DNA of 64,000 bases from Afipia massiliensis (GCF_001006325.2 NZ_LBIA02000001.1:310001-374000); one strand, 5' to 3'. Counted from the first letter of the stretch, positions 1-9,052 are shown. The notes: generated by a model from the sequence alone, not told the origin. Made by a program: numbers and translations.

Positions 1-1093
1 TCGACGCCACCTTGCGACCGCCGGCCCCGAGGATCACCTGTGCTTCGGCGCAGAGTGTTCCGCCCGCAAACAAACCCTCGATCCGGCGCTCACCCTTGCG
101 CCTCGGCAGACGTGTAGCCAGTTTCGTGACGTTGAAGTTAGCGCCGATGATCCGGCCTCCGAGTGCGAGTTCAGCAGCATCCTTAAGTGTGCGGGCAAAC
201 TTCGCATTCGGCGGCAGATCGGCTGAAGCAGCGCCAATGAAGCAGACCGTGTAGGGCTTCGGACTCTTGGCGATGCGCCCGATTACAACCTTCGCGACAT
301 CGGGATGCGGCGGCTTGGAGATCAGCACAACGCGATCCGTTGCCGGATCGGCGTCCAGCGCGTCCATCGCCATCAGCGTCGTAATCCCGCCGATTTCTTT
401 TTTCAGGTCGCGCCCGCCAACGCCGATCGCATGCGAGATGCCCTCGCCCGCTTCGGAGATGAGACACGAAACTTCCTGGGTGCCGGTCCCGGACGCCCCG
501 ATGATCCCGATCTTGCCGCGCTTCAGCTTGTTGGCGAATGCCAGCGGCGCGCCACCGATGACGGCCGTACCGCAGTCCGGCCCCATCATCAGCAGACCCA
601 ACTCCCGCGCATGCTGCTTGAGCGACAATTCATCCGCAATCGAGACGTTGTCACTGAACATCAACACGTGAAGTCCGCGATTGAGCGCCTTGCGTGCTTC
701 CGCCGCGGCGAACTCGCCGGGAACGGATATCAACGCCAGATTTGCGTCAGGGGCGGCCTTGACCGCCGCACCGATGCTGCGCGGCTGCCATGCAGCTTCT
801 CCCGAACTCTGGGTCTTTGGCTTATCGAGCGCCTTGAGCGCGTCACCAAGCGCAGAGCGCGCGGACTGTTCGTTCTCGGCCCTGACCGCAAGGATGAGAT
901 CGTTGCCTTGCGCCGCGATATCGCCGTCAAGAAGCCCGGCGTTACGCATAATGGCCAAATTCGACGGCGTCCCCATCATCAGCGCGGCTTCGAGAATGCC
1001 GGGCGCCGCCGCGATCTCACGCGACAGCCGCATCAGCGCGACGGAATCCAGATAGAAACCCTTCCGAATCTCATTCAGTACGAACGCACTCAT
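1..1093 (-). CDS. fdrA: FdrA-family acyl-CoA synthetase-like protein (3' part missing)
   Basis: The frame is open from an ATG at 1093 to the window edge, so at least 364 residues are present and the C-terminus is cut off. It begins MSAFVLNEIRKGFYLDSV and contains a succinyl-CoA-ligase-alpha-like stretch GIIGASGTGTQEVSCL plus MMGPDCGTAVIGG, both typical of FdrA. FdrA (AllF) is reported as part of the oxamate carbamoyltransferase of E. coli together with DUF1116 and DUF2877 proteins, and both of those families are encoded just upstream here. The start overlaps the DUF1116 stop by 4 bases (ATGA), so the two are translationally coupled. The substrate here is inferred, not known; the old link of the name to fumarate reductase is not informative. 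Confidence 0.88.
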   Translation of the reverse strand, partial: MSAFVLNEIRKGFYLDSVALMRLSREIAAAPGILEAALMMGTPSNLAIMRNAGLLDGDIAAQGNDLILAVRAENEQSARSALGDALKALDKPKTQSSGEAAWQPRSIGAAVKAAPDANLALISVPGEFAAAEARKALNRGLHVLMFSDNVSIADELSLKQHARELGLLMMGPDCGTAVIGGAPLAFANKLKRGKIGIIGASGTGTQEVSCLISEAGEGISHAIGVGGRDLKKEIGGITTLMAMDALDADPATDRVVLISKPPHPDVAKVVIGRIAKSPKPYTVCFIGAASADLPPNAKFARTLKDAAELALGGRIIGANFNVTKLATRLPRRKGERRIEGLFAGGTLCAEAQVILGAGGRKVAS

Positions 1094-2340
1094 GATACCC
1101 CCAGGTCTTTCGCAATGGCCCGAACGGCTTGCTGGAAGCAGGCCATCGGGGCCTTCACCACGCCCGCACCCACCTGCCCGATTCCAGGTTCGCGGTGCGC
1201 GATACCGGTGTTGATGATCGGTGCCAGCCCGGTTTCAACCACAAGCCGCACGTCGATGCCGGTCGGAACGCCCGCAAAATCAAGTGCAGCTATCGTCCAT
1301 TCCGGATTTTGCCCCACGGTGATTTCGCCCATTGCCCGGGTGAAATTTCCCGCTGACGACGGCGCGCCAGCGCCGATGAACCCGGCTACCGCAGGTGAAG
1401 CCGCCATGGCGAAGCCACCGAGACCAATTGTCTCGACAATGGCGGAGTCGCCCATGTCGGGATTAGCGTCCTTTTCGGAATAGCCCGCGAAATAGAGCCC
1501 CTCGGGCATTTCGACCGGCGCGGTGAACCACTGATCACCGAGGCCACTCACGCGCACGCCGAAGTCGGTGCCGTTGCGGCACATGGCAGTGACGACCGTT
1601 GAGCCGCGAATGCCTTTCGCCGGATCGGTCATCGCCTTGCCCATCGCCATCGCGATGTTGAGAAAGAACTGATCGTTCTGTGCAATGAAGGCGATGCAGT
1701 CAGCAAGAACCGCGTTATCGGTCGACGTGCGCGCCATTGACGGCCCGACTTCTCTAAGAAACACGCTCGAACAGGCGAGATTGCGTTGATGCATTTCGTC
1801 GCCCATCGAGAGACCGCGCGCGATGATCGACTTCAACTCGATGCCACCGCGCGCACGAATGGCCTTGGCGAGCACCGGTCCAAACACATCACGCAGCCAG
1901 GCGAGACGGGCGAGTACGCTCGCGTCATTCCCGCCGAAGCGCATCACCTTGCCGAGTCCTTCGTTAATCGCGCAGTAGGCCCGGTTGGAGAACCGGGTGT
2001 TCTCGACGACGAAAAGAGGCATCGACACGGTGGTCATGCCGGTCATTGGACCGACTGCGCCAAAATGGTGATTGGGGTGGAATTCGATGCCGCCGCTCGC
2101 TGCCAGTTCGGTAGCCGCATCGAGATCGGACGCCCAGCCCTCAAAAACGATCGCGCCTGCGACCGCGCCGCGCATCGGACCGCACATCTTGTCCCATGTG
2201 ATCGGCGGCCCGGCATGAAGAACCATGCGCTCCTTTAAGCCCTTGAGCACATCCCGCGCCGGAACGATGTCGATCAGCTTTGGCTCGCCTTCCAGAATGC
2301 GCGCCACGGCCTGCTTGTTTGCTTCTTCGATCAGTTTCAT
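1090..2340 (-). CDS. DUF1116 (YlbE/AllG-like) protein
   Basis: A 416-residue DUF1116 protein, beginning MKLIEEANKQAVARIL. Family-typical stretches include HAGPPITWDKMCGPMRGAV, GGIEFHPNHHFGAVGPM, NGTDFGVRV and, near the C-terminus, TGIAHREPGIGQVGAG. An upstream in-frame start at 2427 exists but adds 29 residues that overlap the preceding gene; the ATG at 2340 follows a GAGGGGG ribosome site and matches the family N-terminus. In E. coli the homologue acts with FdrA and a DUF2877 protein in cleaving oxalurate to oxamate and carbamoyl phosphate. It lies between the small FdrA-domain gene (10-base gap) and fdrA (4-base overlap), in one operon. The actual reaction in this organism is unproven. Confidence 0.88.
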   Translation of the reverse strand: MKLIEEANKQAVARILEGEPKLIDIVPARDVLKGLKERMVLHAGPPITWDKMCGPMRGAVAGAIVFEGWASDLDAATELAASGGIEFHPNHHFGAVGPMTGMTTVSMPLFVVENTRFSNRAYCAINEGLGKVMRFGGNDASVLARLAWLRDVFGPVLAKAIRARGGIELKSIIARGLSMGDEMHQRNLACSSVFLREVGPSMARTSTDNAVLADCIAFIAQNDQFFLNIAMAMGKAMTDPAKGIRGSTVVTAMCRNGTDFGVRVSGLGDQWFTAPVEMPEGLYFAGYSEKDANPDMGDSAIVETIGLGGFAMAASPAVAGFIGAGAPSSAGNFTRAMGEITVGQNPEWTIAALDFAGVPTGIDVRLVVETGLAPIINTGIAHREPGIGQVGAGVVKAPMACFQQAVRAIAKDLGVS

Positions 2341-2350
2341 GGACGCCCCC

Positions 2351-2548
2351 TCATACGCCCAGCTTTGCAAGCAGCGACGCCATCTCGGGATCACCACCAG
2401 CCGGCGGCGACCAGTCGACATGGACAACCTCGATGTCGCAGTCGCGCAGATCCTTCACGAAGCCCTCAAGTCCGACGTTCACGACTTTCACGTCGCCCGT
2501 CAGCAGGGCCTGGTACGGCGTATTTTTTTCGGGTGCCACCAGCGTCAT
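2351..2548 (-). CDS. small FdrA-domain protein (65 aa)
   Basis: A 65-residue protein containing KVVNVGLEGFVKDLR and VVHVDWSPPAGGDPEM. I recognise this as the short stand-alone 'fdrA domain' protein that often precedes fdrA/DUF1116 pairs in proteobacteria; no mechanism is known to me. It is the first gene of the fdrA operon, 10 bases before the DUF1116 start. An AGTAA-N8-TTACT dyad sits about 30 bases upstream of its start, so transcription of the whole operon is probably controlled there. It has no signal peptide and no membrane segment. Confidence 0.75.
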   Translation of the reverse strand: MTLVAPEKNTPYQALLTGDVKVVNVGLEGFVKDLRDCDIEVVHVDWSPPAGGDPEMASLLAKLGV

Positions 2549-2577
2549 CCTTTACTCTCTTTCGATGGGTCGAGATT

Positions 2578-2595
2578 AGTAAGAAAGTTTTTACT
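2578..2595. promoter_or_regulatory. operator dyad A, AGTAA-N8-TTACT
   Basis: AGTAA GAAAGTTT TTACT, 30 bases upstream of the 65-aa gene that opens the fdrA operon. The same half-sites and spacing occur at 4409-4426 and 5620-5637, with a half-degenerate copy at 9035-9052. It is probably a repressor site for the TetR protein encoded at 5743-6492. Confidence 0.65.
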
Positions 2596-2793
2596 TTGTC
2601 AATTGCGGATGCGAATACACTGCACGAATGCCGAACGTGCGAGCGAAGGAACGAAAAGAAGAGCGCTGGCACTACGCGTCGCTATCGACAGGCCACCCTG
2701 CGCCGATGCAACACCACGAGCCCGGCACGCGCACGATCCCCGGGGCACTGAGATTCCAGTGAGCCCCGAGGATCTCGCGCCGCAAATCGCAAC

Positions 2794-4386
2794 CTACCGC
2801 GCGGCCACCACGCCATCGCTGCGGGGATCGCTTGCGCCCTCCATCAAACCATCCGGGTGCCATACGATTGCGCCCGCGTGCCCCATGAACTCCTCGAACG
2901 CCCCCACCACCTGAACATCGTGTCCGAGGCTGCGCATGGCGCCGATTGTCCCTGGATCGAAACGAGACTCGATTTTCAGATTGTTGTTTTCCTCGCCCCA
3001 CGTTCGACCGAGCAGCCAGCGCGGGGCCGTGACTGTCGACTGGAGATCCTGACCGTGGAGTGCGTAGCGCGAGAAGATGGCGGCCTGCGTTTGCGGCTGC
3101 CCTTCACCGCCCATCGTGCCATAGGACATCAGCCGACCGTCGCTCAGCTCGGCCATTGCAGGCTGGATCGTGTGGAACGGAAGGCGCGACGGCTCAAGCC
3201 GATTCTGTTCATTCTCGGCGAGGCTGAAGCTCGTTCCGCGATTTTGCCAGGTCACACCGGTCTGAGGAAGAATGACCCCCGAACCGAACTCCCAGTAGAT
3301 ACTTTGAATGAAGCTGACGCTCAGACCGCTGCGGTCGGTTGCGGCGAGCCATACCGTGTCACCCTGCTTGGAAGGATCTGGCCACGGGGCAGCGCGTCCT
3401 GTCGCAACAGTTTCATCGAGAGCTGCGAGCGCTTCTTCCGTCAGGAAATCAGTCGCAGCCCGCTCCATGTAGTCGGGATCTGTCACATGGCGGTTGCGAA
3501 CGCGGAATGCCGCTTTCGTGCATTCGACCAGCCGGTGCAGATGATCGATGCCATCCGCCTCGTTGGCGATACGCCGCGCGTAGAGTCCGAGGATCAACAG
3601 CGACGCCAGACCTTGCGTCGGCGGCGGCATATTGAAAACCTTGTGACCTGCCACATCAAGCGACAAGGGAGTCACCAAGGTTGCCTGATGACGTTCGAGA
3701 TCGGCCAGACGAAGCGGGCTACCCGCCTTCTCCAAATCCGCGGCCATCGATCGCGCAAGATCGCCGCGATAGAAATCAGAAAGGCCCGCTTGCGATAGGC
3801 GGGCGAGCGTGTCCGCAACGCGTGGCTGCCTGAGTTTGGAGCCGACAACAAGCGGAGCGCCGTTCGGCAAGTAGACATCGGCGAAGCCCGGCACGTCTTG
3901 CAACTCGGGGCGCTTCTTCTTGGTGTTTTCGTGAAGGGTCTGCGGAACTGGCACCCCTTCCCACGCGTAACGAATTGCGTCCTGCAGAAGCCGTGACATC
4001 GGCAATCGACCGCCATGCTGCCGGCGACTGAGATTCTGCGCCTTCTCCCAGCCGTCAACGGTGCCTGCAACCGTCAGCGCCGATAACGGACCGCGCCCGG
4101 GGACGGCAGCGCACCCGCGCTCGCGGTACCAGTTGCGATCGGCGGCCATCGCGGAGCGCCCGCATGCCTGAATTCCGATTGGCGCCGATCCCGGCTTGCC
4201 GATCAGCCAAAAGCTATCTCCGCCGAGGCCGTTCATGTGCGGATATACGACGGCGATTGCAGCCGCAGAAGCAATCATCGCTTCAATCGCATTGCCGCCA
4301 TCGGACAGAACCGAAAGACCAGCCTGTGCCGCGAGATGATGCGGCGCCGTGACCATGCCTCGATAGCTTCTTTTCGTCTGCAACAT
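2794..4386 (-). CDS. gamma-glutamyltransferase-family Ntn hydrolase
   Basis: A 530-residue member of the gamma-glutamyltranspeptidase family. It opens with the characteristic MVTAPHHLAAQAGLSVLSDGGNAIEAMIA. The likely autoprocessing and nucleophile threonine lies in GDTVWLAATDRSGLSVS, equivalent to the GT/DT cleavage site of known GGTs. No signal peptide is evident, so it is probably a cytoplasmic amidohydrolase of the GGT fold rather than a periplasmic glutathione enzyme. It is a single gene with its own dyad operator 23 bases upstream of the start, and a GGAGCG ribosome site. In context it may open an amide or N-acyl bond of the imported compound; that role is inference. Confidence 0.87.
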   Translation of the reverse strand: MLQTKRSYRGMVTAPHHLAAQAGLSVLSDGGNAIEAMIASAAAIAVVYPHMNGLGGDSFWLIGKPGSAPIGIQACGRSAMAADRNWYRERGCAAVPGRGPLSALTVAGTVDGWEKAQNLSRRQHGGRLPMSRLLQDAIRYAWEGVPVPQTLHENTKKKRPELQDVPGFADVYLPNGAPLVVGSKLRQPRVADTLARLSQAGLSDFYRGDLARSMAADLEKAGSPLRLADLERHQATLVTPLSLDVAGHKVFNMPPPTQGLASLLILGLYARRIANEADGIDHLHRLVECTKAAFRVRNRHVTDPDYMERAATDFLTEEALAALDETVATGRAAPWPDPSKQGDTVWLAATDRSGLSVSFIQSIYWEFGSGVILPQTGVTWQNRGTSFSLAENEQNRLEPSRLPFHTIQPAMAELSDGRLMSYGTMGGEGQPQTQAAIFSRYALHGQDLQSTVTAPRWLLGRTWGEENNNLKIESRFDPGTIGAMRSLGHDVQVVGAFEEFMGHAGAIVWHPDGLMEGASDPRSDGVVAAR

Positions 4387-4408
4387 CGGAACGCTCCGGC
4401 TAAAAACA

Positions 4409-4426
4409 AGTAATAATGTTTTTACT
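4409..4426. promoter_or_regulatory. operator dyad B, AGTAA-N8-TTACT
   Basis: AGTAA TAATGTTT TTACT, directly upstream of the GGT-family gene (start 4386). It has the same half-sites and spacing as the sites at 2578 and 5620. Confidence 0.65.
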
Positions 4427-4593
4427 TATATATCGTCAAGAGCGTTTGCTGCGCGGCCCAAAGCGTCACGCGGCGTCGATGAAGGACATCTTGCGGCCAG
4501 GGACACCGGAACAGCGCTACAAACAAGAACTGCTCCGAACACAGGGTCCGGAGCAGCCAAGGTTGGGGAACGCCCGCGGCGCAAATGCGCTTG

Positions 4594-5571
4594 TTAGGTG
4601 CGGATGGAAACAGAGCTTCGTTCTTTATCGCCGGAAAGATTCCGCTCGACCGCTCGCAGCGCAATCAAGACACCTGCAAAGCCGTCGCGGCCCGAGCTGT
4701 GACCGATCGCCGATACTGCGGCCAAAGCCCGCTCAACACGACCCACCTCGCCTGTCATCGTCGCGTGAACTGCAGCATGCATTGCGGCGGCTCCATAGCC
4801 GAGCGCCGCTGTCCGCAAATGTACCCGGCTGATGTCGTTGGTGCGATCAAGATGCTCGCGGCAGACGTCCCAGATAAGGTCCCGCACATTCAACAGATCG
4901 AGCGCCGCCAGCGCGATCAGCGCGCCCCCGATCAGATCATCGCCGGACGGCGTGAGACCGGGCCCAAGGCCGATCAGATTTACAAGCTCCGCACAGTCCG
5001 CAGACGACGGAGCGCGCTCATGGAGCGCATCTATGATAACGCGACCGAGAGCAGCGATTCCCGCGGCAGCGGCAGCGACGAGCGGCGTAAGTTCCGTGGG
5101 AGGTTGCGCACAACCCGCCGCCGCCAATCCCTCCTCCGCCGAACCAACACGCCAGAATTCGTCAACAGCGACGAGCCCGATCCGCAAACCGGCACGCGTC
5201 CAACCGGGAGCCAGCTCTGGTTTCCAGATGGAGGCGCCATCGAACGTGGCGAACGGCTTGTTGTCGATAACAAGGATTGAGCCAGTCACTGCGACCACAG
5301 CCCCGACCATTGGCCAACACTGTGGCCGACGCTCGCACAAAACGTGCAGCGGACCAGAGCCAAGATGCGGGAGGCCAACACAAATCCACTGGCTGCCGAG
5401 CACAGCGTAAAAAGAGCGATCGAAAACAGCGACAACCCGGCCGTTGCTTTCAACCTGAAGGACCTTTTCGGCCAGCAAGCCTAGCTCACCAATGGCCGGA
5501 ACTTGGCGAATTTCAGCTCGCCCGGGCTGTAGGGCGCGCTCCAAAGTTCGTATTCGATCCGCAATCATCAT
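4594..5571 (-). CDS. DUF2877 (YlbF/AllH-like) protein
   Basis: A DUF2877 protein of about 325 residues with the family signature LIGLGPGLTPSGDDLIGGAL near residue 210 and IGHSSGRDGFAG near the C-terminus. In E. coli the homologue AllH is the third component of oxamate carbamoyltransferase with FdrA and the DUF1116 protein. Here it is split from those two by the GGT gene and has its own operator, but shares the same dyad, which supports joint regulation. The frame is open up to 5649, but that start would overlap the operator at 5620-5637; the ATG at 5571 (MMIADRIRTLERAL) is preferred. The N-terminus is moderately uncertain. Confidence 0.83.
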   Translation of the reverse strand: MMIADRIRTLERALQPGRAEIRQVPAIGELGLLAEKVLQVESNGRVVAVFDRSFYAVLGSQWICVGLPHLGSGPLHVLCERRPQCWPMVGAVVAVTGSILVIDNKPFATFDGASIWKPELAPGWTRAGLRIGLVAVDEFWRVGSAEEGLAAAGCAQPPTELTPLVAAAAAGIAALGRVIIDALHERAPSSADCAELVNLIGLGPGLTPSGDDLIGGALIALAALDLLNVRDLIWDVCREHLDRTNDISRVHLRTAALGYGAAAMHAAVHATMTGEVGRVERALAAVSAIGHSSGRDGFAGVLIALRAVERNLSGDKERSSVSIRT

Positions 5572-5619
5572 ACCGAGATTCCGCGCCGCAAATCGGCAAG
5601 AAACCGTCCGCATCCTTAA

Positions 5620-5637
5620 AGTAATAATTCTCTTACT
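5620..5637. promoter_or_regulatory. operator dyad C, AGTAA-N8-TTACT
   Basis: AGTAA TAATTCTC TTACT, 49 bases upstream of the preferred DUF2877 start. It is the third exact-spacing copy of the dyad in 3 kb. The TetR gene at 5743-6492 is transcribed towards it and ends about 100 bases away. Confidence 0.65.
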
Positions 5638-5742
5638 TATCATTGTCAAATGACAACGCCGACCGCAAAAGCGGCCGGCGAATTATGACAAAGGTATGCT
5701 CGGGAGTGGACCGCTGCGCGTGCGGTCGCAAAAAGCGAGCAA

Positions 5743-6492
5743 TTACACCAAGTCGGACGCCTTGCCCCGCACAGGCGAGAGCTTCGGAGAGGACACTTTT
5801 TTGCCGTCCTTGTGTAGCGCATCAGGGGCCATCAACCATGTCGCGATGACATCGTGAGTGTGCATGCGGCGATCAGCGAGCCATTGCGGATCGCTCAGAT
5901 CCTTGTCGAACATCAACGACAGCGTGTGCCGGTTCGACACATGGAAGTAGCTGAATGCGGTAATCGTCACGTAGAGCTGGATAGGATCTATCCCGCTGCG
6001 GAAAATACCTGCCGCCGCTCCGCGCCGCAGAATGTTCTCGATGTTGGAAACAAGCGGCATGGTGAGCGCTGCAATTTTGCGGGATTTACGAAGGTATTTC
6101 CCGCGCTGCAGATTCTCGGTGTTGATCATAGCGATGTAGTCTTGGTGATTCTGAAAAAACGTGAACGTAAAATCGATGAGCTCCTGTAGAGCTGTCGCGG
6201 GGTCGAGGCTGTCCAGATTAAGCTGCTGTTCAGCGGCCCGGATCTCCGTATAGACGTGCTCAAGAGCAGCCAGGTAAAGCCCGTTCTTGTCTCCGAAGTA
6301 ATGATACAGCAAACGCATATTGGCCTTTGCGCGCGCGGCAATCGCATCGACGCGCGCTCCGCCAAGACCATTCCGGCAGAACTCAAAAGTAGCTGCCTGC
6401 AGGATCGATTCCTTGGTGAGGGCAGAATCCCGCTTGCGCTTGCCCTCTGGCTTCTTTCGTACCGAACGCTTCTTTGCTGACGTCTCGTTCAT
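5743..6492 (-). CDS. TetR-family regulator
   Basis: A 249-residue TetR repressor. A basic N-terminal tail (KKRSVRKKPEGKRKRDSALT) precedes the helix-turn-helix KESILQAATFEFCRNGLGGARVDAIAARAKANMRLLYHYFGDKNGLYLAALEHVY. The C-terminal ligand domain resembles the RutR/TetR_C group (LYVTITAFSYFHVSNRHTLSLMF). RutR controls pyrimidine breakdown, which fits the deaminase-like and RidA neighbours, though family resemblance alone does not fix the ligand. It lies between the DUF2877 gene and the amidohydrolase. No copy of the shared dyad was seen before its own start, so autoregulation is not evident. Confidence 0.88.
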   Translation of the reverse strand: MNETSAKKRSVRKKPEGKRKRDSALTKESILQAATFEFCRNGLGGARVDAIAARAKANMRLLYHYFGDKNGLYLAALEHVYTEIRAAEQQLNLDSLDPATALQELIDFTFTFFQNHQDYIAMINTENLQRGKYLRKSRKIAALTMPLVSNIENILRRGAAAGIFRSGIDPIQLYVTITAFSYFHVSNRHTLSLMFDKDLSDPQWLADRRMHTHDVIATWLMAPDALHKDGKKVSSPKLSPVRGKASDLV

Positions 6493-6688
6493 CCGTGCAC
6501 CTGGTCAACGCCTTTGAGAGCATCTGGCGACTTTAGCATGAGTTGCCGTTCCGGCGGGTCGTTCGACCTCTGAAACCTCGTTTTACGGGCGGCATTTGAC
6601 AGCTAGCTACCACACAGGCCCGATTGCAATCAAATAACGGGAACGTCCATGCCACACCGTCGGCCATCCGGCGATCAGGGCACGTGTT

Positions 6689-7900
6689 TCAACGCCCATC
6701 GGCGGTCATCGCTCCGTTACTGGCAATCAGACGACCCGCCTTGTAGACGTCGCGCGACTTCGGCCGGGAAATCACCGCTTCCTGGATGTGCTGCGCGTCG
6801 AGCACGAGGAAATCGGCTACCCCACCTTCGACGAGACCATAACCCTCGATAGTGAGCGCTTTCGCTGCGCTCGACGTCACCATATCGAAAGCAAGCGCGA
6901 GTTCCGCATCGGTGTTGAAGCCCGAACGATACCCCACGATCATTGCCCGTTCCAGCAGATCGCCGTCGCCGTAAGGCCACCAGGAATCCCGAATATTGTC
7001 GTTGCCTGCGAACACGTTGACGCCAGCGTCATGAAGCAGCAGCACCGGCGGAAAGGCGTGGGCTCCGGGCGCGTTCGTCAGAATAGACACCCCCGCCTCT
7101 GCAAGCTGATTTGCCGCCCGCTGCGCGATATCGCGGGAAACCTGACCGAGCGCATAGGCGTGACTGATCGTTACCTTGCCGGCAAGCCCGAGCGCCTTGG
7201 TGCGCCGCGCGATCTCCTCGATTTCGAAGACACCGAGCAGATCGCCGTCATGCAGATGTATGTCTATCCCAACGCCATGACGTCCTGCGATATCGAAGAT
7301 CGCATCGAGATGTCCTGCGATGTCGCCATCATAGCCAGCCGGATCTAGGCCTCCGACGAGATCGGCACCGTTACGAACGGCCTCATCGAGCAATTCGCGC
7401 GTACCAGGCGCTGTCACGATGCCGCTCTGCGGAAAGGCAACGATCTGGATTGACACCCTGTCGCGATGCGCATCGCGAACCGCCACGACTTGCTCAAGAT
7501 TCCGTAACCCGATCCCCGGATCGATATCGACGTGGCTGCGCATATGGGTCGTTCCCTGCGTGACGCAGAGCTCGATCAGACCCGCGGCGCGCACGGGAAT
7601 AGGCTTCGCCTTGGCAAGCTCCTGCTTTTCGAATTCAACCCGTTCGCGGACGTTGAAGCCCGCAGTGCAGGGCCTATGGGGTTTCCACTCGTCGCCGATG
7701 AAGCCCTTGTCGAGATGAATGTGGCCGTCGACGAGACCCGGCAGCACGAGACGACGGTTGAGATCCAAGGTTTCATGCGCCGACACGGAGCCGCACTGAT
7801 CGGAGGTGATCGCGGCGATGCGGCCATTCCTGACGGCGATATCGACAACGCGTCCATCGGACAGTCGTGCATTTCGAAACAGGGCGTCGAACTCAGTCAA
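6689..7900 (-). CDS. cytosine-deaminase-like amidohydrolase
   Basis: A 403-residue metal-dependent amidohydrolase of the cytosine deaminase/N-isopropylammelide group. Visible metal and substrate motifs are GHIHLDKG (HxH), SHVDIDP, DIHLHDGD and GNDNIRDSWWPYGDGD, the last corresponding to the aspartate loop of cytosine deaminase. It has the composite beta-sandwich ends of the superfamily and no signal peptide, so it is cytoplasmic. The deacetylase gene ends 54 bases upstream on the same strand, so both are probably transcribed from the promoter with dyad D. It likely deaminates or hydrolyses a cyclic N-heterocycle; cytosine itself is only one candidate. Confidence 0.85.
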   Translation of the reverse strand: MTEFDALFRNARLSDGRVVDIAVRNGRIAAITSDQCGSVSAHETLDLNRRLVLPGLVDGHIHLDKGFIGDEWKPHRPCTAGFNVRERVEFEKQELAKAKPIPVRAAGLIELCVTQGTTHMRSHVDIDPGIGLRNLEQVVAVRDAHRDRVSIQIVAFPQSGIVTAPGTRELLDEAVRNGADLVGGLDPAGYDGDIAGHLDAIFDIAGRHGVGIDIHLHDGDLLGVFEIEEIARRTKALGLAGKVTISHAYALGQVSRDIAQRAANQLAEAGVSILTNAPGAHAFPPVLLLHDAGVNVFAGNDNIRDSWWPYGDGDLLERAMIVGYRSGFNTDAELALAFDMVTSSAAKALTIEGYGLVEGGVADFLVLDAQHIQEAVISRPKSRDVYKAGRLIASNGAMTADGR

Positions 7901-7953
7901 TTGATGTCCCCAAAAATGTAGCCAGGCGAACGCGTCGTCGGCTTAGCGCTGCG

Positions 7954-8985
7954 TCAAGACGGAATGATCCCTTCCGGCAACGTGCGGCAATGGTCCGCGA
8001 CGCCTCCAGCGGTCGTAATCCAGATGTCGCTGCGCTTCGCAACGATGGTTTGCAGCGCGCGCCGCAGTGGCCGCAGACGATGCGGCTGCCCGACAAGATA
8101 AGGATGCAGCGCGATTCCCATCACGAGGGATTGCTTCGTTGACTGCTCCAGCATTTCCTCGAAGGTATCGACAATCATCGCCGCGAACTGTTCGCCAGAA
8201 TCTTTCCTGCCGACGATGGAGGGAATATCGTTCAGCTCCTGCGGATACGGCACTGAAAGAATGCGCCCGCCATCTCTGGTCGAAAACCATACCGGCTGGT
8301 CGTCCATGCACCAGTCCAGCAGATAGCTGTAGCCAGCCTCGGCCAGCAGATCCGGTGTAACCGAAGATTGCGAAATCCAGGGCCCGAGCCAACCAGCCGG
8401 CGGACGCCCCTCCGCGCGCGTGATGACCTCGGTGCACTCCTCGATCAGCAGTCGCTCCTGTGCTTGCGGCATTATGCCCTGCCGCTCCGAATTCGTCCGA
8501 CCGTGACCGACCACCTCGGCTCCGCGCACCCGGAAAGCATCCATCACCTCCGGACAGTAGTCATAGATGCTGCTGTTCGCGAGCACCGAGACCGGCAGTG
8601 ACAGTTCGTCGAACAGGTCAATCAATCGCCAGACACCGACCCGGTTACCGTAGTCGCGCCATGCATAGTTCAGAACATCCGGCTGCGGTCCGCCAGGGCA
8701 AAGTTCCGCGCCTAAACCGTCGCCAAAGGCGAAGTGCTCAAGATTTAGGCCGATGTAGACCGCAAGGCGCTTGCCTTCGGGCCAGTTGAAGTCGGGTCGT
8801 CTGACGATGGCGCTATAGCCATAACGCCCGTGAGAAGGAACTTCGAGGGTTTGCCCTGATCGCTCGCCGGACGCCCTCGATACGTGACCAACATCTTGCT
8901 GGAAGCCTCCAACGTTGGGCGCAGACTTCACGATGTTGCCCAGTGTATTCGACGCGCCTGTCTGCGTGGCGGGTTTCTCGCCCAT
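7954..8985 (-). CDS. polysaccharide-deacetylase-family (PuuE/allantoinase-like) hydrolase
   Basis: A 343-residue protein of the NodB/PuuE deacetylase fold. The stretches RLAVYIGLNLEHFAFGDG, WRDYGNRVGVWRLIDLFDE, EVVGHGRTNSER and ALHPYLVGQPHRLRPLRRAL match the allantoinase-like subgroup that acts on cyclic amides. The first 50 residues are poorly conserved and the start could lie downstream. It is the first gene of the minus-strand pair with the amidohydrolase, divergent from the ABC importer operon across a 157-base gap containing dyad D. With the deaminase-like partner and FdrA/DUF1116/DUF2877 it suggests stepwise opening of an N-heterocycle; the substrate is not identifiable. Confidence 0.82.
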   Translation of the reverse strand: MGEKPATQTGASNTLGNIVKSAPNVGGFQQDVGHVSRASGERSGQTLEVPSHGRYGYSAIVRRPDFNWPEGKRLAVYIGLNLEHFAFGDGLGAELCPGGPQPDVLNYAWRDYGNRVGVWRLIDLFDELSLPVSVLANSSIYDYCPEVMDAFRVRGAEVVGHGRTNSERQGIMPQAQERLLIEECTEVITRAEGRPPAGWLGPWISQSSVTPDLLAEAGYSYLLDWCMDDQPVWFSTRDGGRILSVPYPQELNDIPSIVGRKDSGEQFAAMIVDTFEEMLEQSTKQSLVMGIALHPYLVGQPHRLRPLRRALQTIVAKRSDIWITTAGGVADHCRTLPEGIIPS

Positions 8986-9034
8986 CCAAAAACTCCTTCA
9001 ACAAGATGATGTGCGCTTGACATTCCAACTATAG

Positions 9035-9052
9035 TTGAAGAAAGTTTTTACT
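9035..9052. promoter_or_regulatory. operator dyad D (one half-site degenerate)
   Basis: TTGAA GAAAGTTT TTACT. The right half and the whole spacer are identical to dyad A, while the left half has drifted. It lies between the divergent deacetylase (start 8985) and ABC binding-protein (start 9143) genes and could control both. Confidence 0.5.

Noticed and set aside
305-1483. A 392-codon open frame on the plus strand.
   Set aside because: It is antisense to fdrA and the DUF1116 gene, both of which show recognisable domains.
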